The position numbers and the translations under genes are program-made. A DNA stretch of 64,000 nucleotides from assembly GCA_020639095.1 (NCBI GenBank), contig JACKHH010000008.1, forward strand, positions 52,920-116,919, in the 5' to 3' direction. Source of the DNA: Phycisphaerales bacterium (GTDB lineage Bacteria > Planctomycetota > Phycisphaerae > UBA1845). Positions 56,052 through 63,518 of the stretch are shown here, piece after piece; within the stretch, counting starts at the first letter, position 1; every line of letters begins with the position of its first letter. Below the pieces are notes generated by a model that saw only the letters and a list, made by a program, of their open reading frames with translations, was not told the origin of the DNA and ran no database searches.

Positions 56052-56085
56052 CCCCAGCCCCAGCACCCAATCCCGCTCCCTAAAC

Positions 56086-56114
56086 AGGGACAGTCACCTA
56101 TTTATTGACACGCC
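56086..56114. repeat. Left flanking palindrome half of the REP-associated transposase
   Basis: AGGGACAGTCACCTATTTAT followed by TGACACGCC lies 27 bp before the transposase ATG. It mirrors the sequence at 56853-56885. Confidence 0.75.
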
Positions 56115-56141
56115 TTACCCCCGCTGTTATCCTCCGCCGCC

Positions 56142-56858
56142 ATGCCACGCACCGCACGCATCGTCGTCCCCGACATGCCCTACCACGTCACCCAACGAGG
56201 CAACAACCGCCAGGACGTCTTCTTCACACCCGAGGACCGCCACCGCTACCTCGACGCCCTCCGCGAAAACGCCGATCGCTTCGACCTCCGCGTCCTCGGC
56301 TACTGCCTCATGACCAACCACGTCCACCTCGTTGTCATCCCGCGGACCGCCGACGCACTCGCCAAAGCCATCGGCCGCACCCACTGGCGATATTCCCAAT
56401 ACGTCAACCGCATGCACGGGCGCACGGGGCACCTCTGGCAGAACCGCTTCTTCTCCTGCCTGCTCGACGAGCACCACTGCTGGGAGGCGCTGCGCTACGT
56501 CGAACGCAACCCGGTCCGCGCTCGCATGGTGCGTCTGCCCTGGCGCTACGAATGGTCAAGTGCAGCCGCCCACATCGGCGAAAAAGACACCGCGGAATTG
56601 CTCGACCTGGACACCTGGCGGCGTAACTGGAAACCCAAAGCCTGGCAAAAAGCCCTCCGCGAGCGCGACGACGAAGCCATGGTGGAAGCCGTGCGCATGC
56701 AGACGCGCACGGGCCGACCATTGGCGTCGGACCGCCTCATCGCCCGCCTGGAGGCGCGGATAGGCCGCCGCCTCCGCCCCCTACCCGTAGGCCGCCCGAA
56801 GAAGGCCAAATCCAAGAAAACAAGCAAGAAGAAAGGGAAGACCGAAGCCTCGAAATAG
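56142..56858 (+). mobile_element. REP-associated tyrosine transposase (Y1, RAYT)
   Basis: The gene encodes a 238-residue single-strand transposase of the Y1/HUH class. It starts MPRTARIVVPDMPYHVTQRG. The HUH motif is MTNHVHLVV (His60 and His62), and the catalytic Tyr is in LRYVERNPVRARM near residue 119. The C-terminus is a Lys-rich tail. The coding region is bracketed by GGGACAGTCACCTATTT-type sequences on the left and an inverted form on the right; its TAG stop lies inside the right-hand element. RAYTs are domesticated or semi-mobile genes that spread REP palindromes. Only one REP-like copy elsewhere in the window (58440-58474) clearly matches its flanks. Confidence 0.9.
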
Positions 56859-56885
56859 GTGACTGTCCCTATTTTCTGACACGCC
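56853..56885. repeat. Right flanking palindrome half of the REP-associated transposase
   Basis: AAATAGGTGACTGTCCC followed by TATTTTCTGACACGCC is the inverse of the 56086 element plus a short tail. The transposase stop codon (TAG) is inside it. Confidence 0.75.
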
Positions 56886-56989
56886 AGGGTCGGAACGTGG
56901 CTATCGCCGCGACAATCAACGTCCCGATCCATAGGGCGAGCTTCTGGTTGCGGTTCATTGCGCACTCCGCGTCCGGTCGCTGTCAGTAT

Positions 56990-58069
56990 TTACACCCGCC
57001 GCCGTCTGGCCACGAGCAGGCTGCCGAGGGCGAGGAGGGAGAGGGTGGCGGGTTCGGGGACGAAGGCAAGACGAAATCCAGCGGTATCCCATTCGCCATC
57101 GGGGTAGCCCACTCCGCGCCCAGCCGCATGCAGACCTTTGCCCTCGACGTTTGTGAATCTGTAATACCCTCCACGCATACCGCGACGGCCACGAATAACG
57201 GCTTCATTCCACTCGGAGACGTTACCGCCCATGTCGAACGTGCCATAGGGACTCGCCGAGTTTTCATGGGCGCCGACCTCTGTACGCCAGTAAGGGTCCC
57301 CGATCGTATAGCCATCAGGGTGATCCAGATGCCAGTGATCGTAAAACGTCGCGTTGTTGCCTGGATCGGGGGCGACCAAGTCATTGCTCGGCATGAAGTC
57401 GCTGCTCGTGGGGTAGTTCCAGTAGTTGCCCGTAACACCGTCGTTCTTGTGATAAGCGGCCTTGTACCACTCATCCTCTGAAGGAATCACCCAGGTCGCG
57501 CTGTCCTCGCGTTCAATAGCAAGCATAGCTGTTCTTAATTCTTGAAAACCCGGCTCCCCATACGCTGGTGTGCTGCCATCTGGTCCGTAGTAGGGATGCG
57601 TGCCTGACATGTCGTACGAGCCTATTTCCGTGTCGCCATTCCCCTGGCCGTTGTGCATCCAGTTGGCAAACCTGGCCGCAGTGGCCCATGAAGCGAAGTT
57701 GACAGGGCGATTGGCGCGGTCAGCTGCAACGGTGTAGGCGTATCCGCCCCAAGAGCCGTGACGGCGGATCCTGCAACTGTAGCTTCCCGATCCCATTCTG
57801 GAATTGTAGAGGCCGTAGGCATCCGATGCAGCTACCGCATTCAGGAACTCAGTGTATTGCCCAGCGGTAATTTCGTACTTGCCGATTTCGTAGGTGTAAT
57901 CGATCGCCCCACAAATACGGTCTTCGCCGAAGCCTCCCGGCTGGCCCTCACCCGACCATTCCCCCGTGTTTCCGAGATTGCCAATGGGGACAGTCTCAAT
58001 GACGACGTTCGCCGCAGAAATGGATGCGAAAGTCAGAAGCGTTGCGACCAGAAAACAGATTCGTAGCAT
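56990..58069 (-). CDS. SUMF1-domain protein with PEP-CTERM sorting signal
   Basis: The 359-residue exported protein has a signal peptide (MLRICFLVATLLTFASISAA). A formylglycine-generating-enzyme-like domain follows, with YEIGKYEITAGQYTEFLNAV, PVNFASWATAARFANWMHNG, WVIPSEDEWYKAAYHK, GTFDMGGNVSEWNEAVIRGR and RGGYYRF. It ends with VPEPATLSLLALGSLLVARR, a PEP-CTERM signal for exosortase. SUMF1 proteins of this class are usually not true sulfatase activators but carbohydrate-binding or structural. The ATG at 58069 has GGAGAGAG upstream. Confidence 0.9.
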   Translation of the reverse strand: MLRICFLVATLLTFASISAANVVIETVPIGNLGNTGEWSGEGQPGGFGEDRICGAIDYTYEIGKYEITAGQYTEFLNAVAASDAYGLYNSRMGSGSYSCRIRRHGSWGGYAYTVAADRANRPVNFASWATAARFANWMHNGQGNGDTEIGSYDMSGTHPYYGPDGSTPAYGEPGFQELRTAMLAIEREDSATWVIPSEDEWYKAAYHKNDGVTGNYWNYPTSSDFMPSNDLVAPDPGNNATFYDHWHLDHPDGYTIGDPYWRTEVGAHENSASPYGTFDMGGNVSEWNEAVIRGRRGMRGGYYRFTNVEGKGLHAAGRGVGYPDGEWDTAGFRLAFVPEPATLSLLALGSLLVARRRRV

Positions 58070-58439
58070 CTCTCTCTCCAGAAATGAACAACCGCTCCCT
58101 ACCGCCGTGCATGATAACCGAATCCGATCCGCCATTTCAAACCGGGAATGTACTGATATGCTTCAATCATCCCGCGCCGGCGTCTCCGCTATGCATCTGC
58201 CCCCAAACACCCGCCACACACCTGTGACCACAGGCGCGCTGTTGCCATGGCAGGTGTCTGGCTTGTCGCGAGGAGAAAGGGGACAGTTGTGGGGCGGACC
58301 GGGACGCGGTGCGTGCCGGCGCCTGGTTGCACCGCGTCAGCCTGTTGGCCGGCCTGTCCGACAGGATTCTGCGCCAGATCGGTATTGTCGAAGGAAAACT
58401 CGGGAAGACTCGGGGAGAACTCGGGAAAACTGAAAACTC

Positions 58440-58474
58440 GGGACAGTCACCTATTTTCTGTCACCTATTTTCTG
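58440..58474. repeat. REP-like direct repeat matching the RAYT flanks
   Basis: GGGACAGTCACCTATTTTCT is followed at once by GTCACCTATTTTCTG, so TCACCTATTTTCTG occurs twice in tandem. It follows a run of CTCGGGAA words and matches the 56086 and 56853 flanks. Confidence 0.7.
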
Positions 58475-58479
58475 CTGTA

Positions 58480-58800
58480 TCACGCGGTGTCGCCTCTAAT
58501 CCGGCAATTGTCGATCGAACCCGCTTTGCAGGCGCGCGCCTTTCCCACTTCCGCATTGAGCGCCGTCAACCTCATCGACATTGCGCGAGCCCCGGTACGC
58601 CTGAAGCTCCACGTTGTCGTCAGGCTCCCGCGTTCGTCGTCTTCGCCTTCCCACGTCTCGATGATCTGGTTCCATTCATGAAGATACACCGTGGTCCCAT
58701 CGAGATCACCCGAATTCGTCACGACTGCGCTGCGCAACAGGATCGAACAGCTTCAGCGGTGGTCGGGCAAACGCGTTCCATCACGAGTACGTTGTAACGG
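58480..58800 (-). pseudogene. RHS-repeat protein remnant, frameshifted
   Basis: One minus-strand frame contains VVTNSGDLDGTTVYLHEWNQ and IIETWEGEDDERGSL. Another contains GSRNVDEVDGAQCG. These resemble successive parts of an RHS/YD repeat (GDLDGTTxYxxDxxxIIExRDG, then Y-DE). No frame spans the segment, so it looks like a decayed fragment. The family assignment rests on a short match. Confidence 0.4.
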
Positions 58801-59018
58801 AGTTGTCCGCTTGAGTTGGCGGTGGAGTTCCGCCTATCCGCGCTGGCACCGACTCGGAGTCAGGTGCCCCAAGGCCGCGGGTCGGTGCGGACCCCGGTGG
58901 CGCGCCCGGCTCTACCGTCGTCGCGTACCTGCTCGGCATCGATGGGTTGAACGGGCAGGCGCTGATTCCGGCCAGAATTCGTACTCACGTGGTGGGACTT
59001 TCAGATGCAAAGAGGTGA

Positions 59019-59089
59019 TGCGGCCTGACGAGGTCGGGCATTGGAGTCTCCTCGATCCACGACAGACTCGCTGCGCGAGACCGTGCCAC
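59019..59089. repeat. Degenerate GGTGGCACGG element, copy 3
   Basis: GATGCGGCCTGACGAGGTCG at the left and GCTGCGCGAGACCGTGCCAC at the right keep the outer arms and the GAC/GTC hairpin of the elements at 35424 and 48299, with several substitutions. Confidence 0.6.
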
Positions 59090-59357
59090 GCGACCGGCCA
59101 TCAACGCGTCCACGCAGGGCCACGCCGCGCGTCTGATTACGGCATACGGCGTTGCGCACGTGACGCCTCTCACAGGGCATAAGACGCAGCGTCATCAGCC
59201 GTGCTTCAATCTTCCTGCTTCCGTCCGGCTGGGAAGATTGCCACCCCTGGTTGCGGGGTTTTCCGCGCTTGACCGTGCGGAACGCCCGCAAGTCGCTGTC
59301 ACACCCCGATTGACGCGTTTGAACGCCGGTCCGCACGCCGAACTTCCTCACCCCTTC

Positions 59358-59373
59358 TGGCCCGCAACTTGCT
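59358..59373 (+). promoter_or_regulatory. Sigma-54 promoter upstream of the oxidoreductase operon
   Basis: TGGCCCGCAACTTGCT matches the sigma-54 consensus TGGCACGNNNNTTGCW at all but one position, with the invariant GG and GC ten bases apart. The expected start near 59384 leaves a leader of about 40 nt before the ferredoxin ATG at 59424. An NtrC-type activator is encoded at 46726. Confidence 0.7.
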
Positions 59374-59423
59374 AGGGGTTCTTTCCCGGACACGTCAGCC
59401 GTCGCACGAGGGAAGCCGACATC

Positions 59424-59663
59424 ATGGACTTGTGTCAGATCAACGAACGCGTGTGCAAGGGATGCGAGCTGTGTGTGAAATTCTGTCCGCAGCACGCCCT
59501 TGAAATGTCGGAGGGGCGAAACTCCGCGGGGTTCCATCCCGCGTATCTCGCGCATCCGGATTTGTGCACCGGCTGCGCGCTCTGTGCCGAGATGTGCCCC
59601 GAAGCGGGCATCGTCGTTTATCGGAGGCAGAAAGCCCGTGCAAGCCAAACGCAGACTGGTTAA
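59424..59663 (+). CDS. korD: 2-oxoacid:ferredoxin oxidoreductase, ferredoxin-like delta subunit
   Basis: The 79-residue electron-transfer subunit has two 4Fe-4S clusters, CKGCELCVKFCP and CTGCALCAEMCP. It starts with ATG and ends 26 bases into the next gene, so it is coupled to the alpha subunit. The arrangement delta-alpha-beta-gamma is that of a KorDABC-type enzyme. Assignment to 2-oxoglutarate rather than other 2-oxoacids is by family resemblance only. Confidence 0.85.
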   Translation: MDLCQINERVCKGCELCVKFCPQHALEMSEGRNSAGFHPAYLAHPDLCTGCALCAEMCPEAGIVVYRRQKARASQTQTG

Positions 59664-60696
59664 GGGCAATGAAGCCATCGCACTCGGTGCCGTCGCCGGT
59701 GGTTGCGATGCGTTCTTCGGTTACCCGATAACCCCACAAAACGAAGTGCCCGAGATCCTCTCCTCGGAAATGCCCAGACATGGGCGCGTATTCCTCCAAG
59801 CCGAGAGCGAAGTCGCCTCAATCAACATGGTCTACGGAGCCGCCGCTGCCGGTCTGCGCGCCATGACCTCCAGCAGTTCGCCGGGCATCAGCCTGATGAT
59901 GGAGGGCATGAGCTACATCGCGGGCGCGGAACTCCCCTGCCTGGTGGTGAACGTGATGCGCGGTGGTCCCGGCCTGGGTTCCATCGCCGCATCGCAGGCC
60001 GACTACTTCCAAGCCGTCAAAGGCGGCGGCCATGGCGACTACCGCTGCATCGTGCTCGCGCCTTGGAACGTGGAGGAGATGTACGCATTTCCCGGCATCG
60101 CGTTCGACATGGCGGATCGCTATCGCAACCCAGCCATGATCCTCGCCGACGGCGTGCTCGGGCAGATGATGGAGCCCGCGTGCATCCCCAGTGAACCTCC
60201 GGCAGCCAGTCATCCCGAAAAGCCCTGGGCGGCGAACGGACGGAATGGCCGCTCTCACAAGAACGTCGCGAACTCGCTGGTGATCGATCCGCACGAGCTG
60301 CGCGATCACAACCGCAAGCTCCAAGCCAAGTACCAGCAGATGCAGGCGGAGTGCAAATGGGACACGCGTCTCGCCGACGATGCCGAGATCATCGTCGTCG
60401 CCTACGGAATCACCGCGCGGATCGCGTTCAGCGCGTGCAAGCTGGCGCGCAAGCGCGGCATAAAGGCCGGTCTCTTCCGCCCGATCACGCTCTACCCCTT
60501 CCCCGCCAAGCCGTTGCTCGAAACCGCGGCCAACGCGAAGTCGCTGCTCGTCGTCGAGTTGAGCAGCGGGCAGATGGTTGAGGATGTGCGGCTGACGATC
60601 AACGGCAAACAACCAGTGGCGTTCTACGGCGAGATGGGTGGCGTCATTCCGTCACCGGCAGAAGTATGTGAACGCATCGTGGAGGCTGCCCAATGA
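59638..60696 (+). CDS. korA: 2-oxoacid:ferredoxin oxidoreductase subunit alpha
   Basis: The 352-residue protein starts at GTG 59638 with GGAGG upstream. It contains KRRLVKGNEAIALGAVAGGC, GYPITPQNEVPEILS, QAESEVASINMVYGAAAAGL, MTSSSSPGISLMMEGMSYI and GGPGLGSIAASQADYFQAVK, all typical of the alpha subunit. A longer frame to 59500 overlaps the ferredoxin and is rejected. The pyruvate-family gamma and beta subunits follow, so all four subunits are encoded together. Confidence 0.93.
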   Translation: MQAKRRLVKGNEAIALGAVAGGCDAFFGYPITPQNEVPEILSSEMPRHGRVFLQAESEVASINMVYGAAAAGLRAMTSSSSPGISLMMEGMSYIAGAELPCLVVNVMRGGPGLGSIAASQADYFQAVKGGGHGDYRCIVLAPWNVEEMYAFPGIAFDMADRYRNPAMILADGVLGQMMEPACIPSEPPAASHPEKPWAANGRNGRSHKNVANSLVIDPHELRDHNRKLQAKYQQMQAECKWDTRLADDAEIIVVAYGITARIAFSACKLARKRGIKAGLFRPITLYPFPAKPLLETAANAKSLLVVELSSGQMVEDVRLTINGKQPVAFYGEMGGVIPSPAEVCERIVEAAQ

Positions 60697-61481
60697 GCAC
60701 CATCATCGAACGACCGGGCACGCAAACTCCCGAGGGCCTCAATTGCGTCTTCGAGAAACCGCGCGCCATGAGCGACAAGCCGTTCCACTACTGCCCCGGC
60801 TGCTCGCATGGCACCTACCATCGCCTCGTCGGCGAAATGATCGACGAGTTCGACCTGATGTCGCGTACCGTCGGCGTGTGCCCGGTCGGCTGCGCGGTGT
60901 TTGCCTATGAGTATTTCGAGTTTGACATGGTCGAGGCGAGTCACGGCCGGGCGCCCGCCGTCGCGACAGGTGTCAAACGCTGTCTGCCTGATCGCTTCGT
61001 CTTCACCTATCAGGGTGACGGAGATCTGGCATCAATCGGCATGGCGGAAACGATCCATGCAGCCGCTCGCGGCGAAAACATCACGGTGTTCTTCGTTAAC
61101 AACGGCATTTTCGGCATGACCGGTGGGCAAATGGCGCCGACCTCACTCATCGGACAGAAGACTACAACCTCGCAAGCAGGTCGTGATCCCATGCTCACCG
61201 GTCAGCCGATTAAGGTGTGCGAGTTGTTGTCGAGCCTGGACGGAGTGGCGTATCTCGCGCGCGTTCCGCTCAGCTCGCCGAAGAACATCAAGACGTGTCG
61301 CAAGTACATGCGCAACGCGGTGCGCTGCCAACTGGAGGGCAAGGGCTTCGCATTGGTCGAGGCGCTCTCGCCCTGCCCCGTGCAGTGGGGCATGACGCCG
61401 GGCGACGCGATCGATTACATCGACGAAAAGGTCGTGAAGGTCTTTCCGCCGGGCGAGTTCATCAACAAGCTGAACGACTGA
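60693..61481 (+). CDS. korB: 2-oxoacid:ferredoxin oxidoreductase subunit beta
   Basis: The 262-residue TPP-binding subunit overlaps the alpha stop (ATGA). It has YCPGCSHGTYHRLVGEM, CPVGCAVFAYEYF, the TPP motif GDGDLASIGMAETIHAAARG and NNGIFGMTGGQMAPTS. The conserved cysteines of the cluster are in place. Confidence 0.94.
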   Translation: MSTIIERPGTQTPEGLNCVFEKPRAMSDKPFHYCPGCSHGTYHRLVGEMIDEFDLMSRTVGVCPVGCAVFAYEYFEFDMVEASHGRAPAVATGVKRCLPDRFVFTYQGDGDLASIGMAETIHAAARGENITVFFVNNGIFGMTGGQMAPTSLIGQKTTTSQAGRDPMLTGQPIKVCELLSSLDGVAYLARVPLSSPKNIKTCRKYMRNAVRCQLEGKGFALVEALSPCPVQWGMTPGDAIDYIDEKVVKVFPPGEFINKLND

Positions 61482-61505
61482 TGCGCGACGAAGCGAGTAC
61501 ATGCC

Positions 61506-62090
61506 ATGATTGAGGAAAACCTAATCGCGGGATTCGGCGGCCAGGGCGTGCTGAGCTTGGGTAAGCTCATGGCCCAGGCGGCGATGGAGCAGAATCTGTG
61601 CGCCACGTGGCTGCCGTCGTACGGACCGGAGATGCGCGGGGGCACCGCGAACTGCGTGGTCTGCTTCAGCGATGACGAGATCGGCGCGCCGGTGGCAGCC
61701 AATTATGACGCCGTCGTCGTGATGAATCAGCCGTCGCTCGAAAAGTTCGAGTCCGCGGTCAAGCCGGGCGGCACGCTGCTGATCAACAGTTCGATCATCT
61801 CGGTCCGCGCGAAACGCAGCGACATCGACGTCTTCTACATCGACGCCAACGACCTGGCTGAATCGGTCGCGGGCAACGCGAAAGCCGCCAACGTCATCGC
61901 GCTCGGCGCGCTTCACGCAGTGCGCCCGCGGCTTGAGACCTCGGCCATCGAAGCCGCACTGAAAACCGCGTTCGAATACAAGGGTCAGAAGGTCATCGAC
62001 ATGAATATCCGCGCGCTGCACGCAGGCATGGAGGCGATGCAAGACACCGAGCCCAACCAGCCCCAAGCGACCGCAGCCCGGGCCCGATAG
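61506..62090 (+). CDS. korC: 2-oxoacid:ferredoxin oxidoreductase subunit gamma
   Basis: The 194-residue subunit begins EENLIAGFGGQGVLSLGKLM and contains LPSYGPEMRGGTANCVVCFS and NQPSLEKFE, typical of the gamma subunit. It lies 24 bases after beta. It completes the four-gene operon, which would couple 2-oxoacid oxidation to ferredoxin reduction. Confidence 0.92.
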   Translation: MIEENLIAGFGGQGVLSLGKLMAQAAMEQNLCATWLPSYGPEMRGGTANCVVCFSDDEIGAPVAANYDAVVVMNQPSLEKFESAVKPGGTLLINSSIISVRAKRSDIDVFYIDANDLAESVAGNAKAANVIALGALHAVRPRLETSAIEAALKTAFEYKGQKVIDMNIRALHAGMEAMQDTEPNQPQATAARAR

Positions 62091-62094
62091 AGAT

Positions 62095-62120
62095 CAGAAC
62101 CCCGGGCGCCGAGCCGGGGC
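62095..62120. repeat. CAGAACCCC-GCGCC palindrome, copy 3
   Basis: CAGAACCCCGGGCGCCGAGC followed by CGGGGC shares its core with 40286 and 41888. It follows korC and has no T-run, so it is not a canonical terminator, but it could halt or stabilise the operon mRNA. Confidence 0.6.
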
Positions 62121-62207
62121 AACCTCAAAAAACACCGTAGAAACGGACGAAGCATCGACCACCCTCAACCCGCGCGGCATCGCGCGACGCCATTCGGGAG
62201 CACTGCC

Positions 62208-62432
62208 ATGATCGCCAAGGAAGATGTCGCACTCGCCCAGGAATGGTTGCAGGACAACTGTCCACGTGCCCACATCCGTGCCACGCTCGAAAAGGGCCTC
62301 GCCTTCGTCGACGCGCTCGAGAAGGCCGGTCTCGCGGTCGAGGGCATCGACGGTTCAGACTTTTACAGATTCCTGACCGCGACGGCTGGCACACCCGCGT
62401 TCCGCCAGCACTTCGTACAGGCGGAGATGTAG
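62208..62432 (+). CDS. Small hypothetical protein
   Basis: The 74-residue protein is mainly helical (MIAKEDVALAQEWLQDNCPR, ATLEKGLAFVDALEKAGLAV) with no signal peptide. GGGAG lies upstream of the ATG. No family is recognised. It is 117 bp downstream of korC, so it may be in the same transcript. Confidence 0.6.
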   Translation: MIAKEDVALAQEWLQDNCPRAHIRATLEKGLAFVDALEKAGLAVEGIDGSDFYRFLTATAGTPAFRQHFVQAEM

Positions 62433-62558
62433 CCCGCAGCCGCAAACCGCCCCCGCGCGCCGGAAGTTCCGCGTGATTAGCCCCCCTGTCGAATTGCACC
62501 CCGCTATGCCGATACCGATACCGGATACCTCGCGGTCCGCACGGTTCGGAGTCTGCAC

Positions 62559-63320
62559 ATGCTCGTTGCTGCGTTTGTCTGTTGGTTAGCGGTGATCATC
62601 TTTTCCGCAGCCGGTGCGGTTCGACTCGCGTCGACGCTGGTGTCGCCAAAGGCGGTTGACGTGATCCTTCTGCCCGGCACATTCCTGGCGCGACTCGGGC
62701 TGATCCTCGGACTGCTCGTGAGCGGCGGATCGCTGCACGATGTTCCGCTGATCGGCGAGCCGCGCAACAGTGATGTCGCGGGCGGCTCACCGTTGCGTCT
62801 CCGCGCGTGGTTCGGCGCCATTCTGACCGCGCTCATCCCCATCGCCGCGTGCGCGGCTGGAATCGTCGTACTTGTGAAAATGCTCGGCGTGTCCGTCGCG
62901 CGTGCGACGCTGACAACGTCGGCTGCCACGCAACTCCCCTCCAGCATCAACGCGTTCTGGGCATTCCTTCGTGGCGCGGTGGATCTCATGGAGTCCACGT
63001 TGTCAGCCGCTGCCGGCTGCAATCTCGCGGACTGGCGGGTGTGGGTGTTTTTCTACCTGCTGATCTGCTTCGCGCTGCGCATGACCGCGACGCGTGGTAA
63101 TCTGCGCGGTGTGCTTGGTGCGCTCGCCTTGATCGGCGCAGCGCTCACCGTTTGCGCGGTTGCTTATAGCCCCCTAATCAATGCGATCAGTCGCGGTTGG
63201 CCCGTTATCAGTCTGGTCGTCGCCACAAACCTCTTGCTTTTGCTCGCAGCGTTGCTCGCGCGTGGAATTAGCGAAGTTTCCCGTGCAATTCGCGGGCGTT
63301 CGCCACGCCACGAACTGTGA
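62559..63320 (+). CDS. Hypothetical membrane protein
   Basis: The 253-residue protein has six or so hydrophobic segments, starting MLVAAFVCWLAVIIFSAAGA. Between them lie a polar loop (GGSLHDVPLIGEPRNSDVAG) and a loop with a Cys. It resembles planctomycete multi-pass proteins described only as hypothetical; the family was not identified. It ends in a basic tail, RAIRGRSPRHEL. Confidence 0.7.
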   Translation: MLVAAFVCWLAVIIFSAAGAVRLASTLVSPKAVDVILLPGTFLARLGLILGLLVSGGSLHDVPLIGEPRNSDVAGGSPLRLRAWFGAILTALIPIAACAAGIVVLVKMLGVSVARATLTTSAATQLPSSINAFWAFLRGAVDLMESTLSAAAGCNLADWRVWVFFYLLICFALRMTATRGNLRGVLGALALIGAALTVCAVAYSPLINAISRGWPVISLVVATNLLLLLAALLARGISEVSRAIRGRSPRHEL

Positions 63321-63518
63321 TAAAAACCAATTCCCCTTGAACGGTGAATTAATACAGTACGATTGTACGTACGAACTTACGGCATGTCCCGCCTGGATTT
63401 GCGCGGTATAGTATCGCAACACGCAGAGTGCCACTTGACCGCCGTTCGACTTTGACCGGTAGGCCGTATAGCTCGGCCGCAACGCAACGCGGCAAGCACG
63501 ACCAAGAACAGGTCGACC

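Larger units (their letters stand above)
58070..59423. other. Degraded gene-free region with repeat and RHS remnant
   Basis: The region is about 1.35 kb with no intact gene. It contains the REP-like tandem at 58440-58474, an RHS-like remnant on the minus strand (58480-58800), a degenerate copy of the GGTGGCACGG element (59019-59089) and, at its right end, a sigma-54 promoter. It looks like a deletion-scarred accessory region. Confidence 0.6.

Noticed and set aside
58309..58797. 162-codon plus-strand frame across the REP-like tandem
   Set aside because: It crosses repeats and the better-supported minus-strand RHS remnant, and shows no domain.
62095..62120. Intrinsic terminator after korC
   Set aside because: The hairpin is strong but is followed by CAACCTC and a later A-run, not a T-run, on the coding strand.
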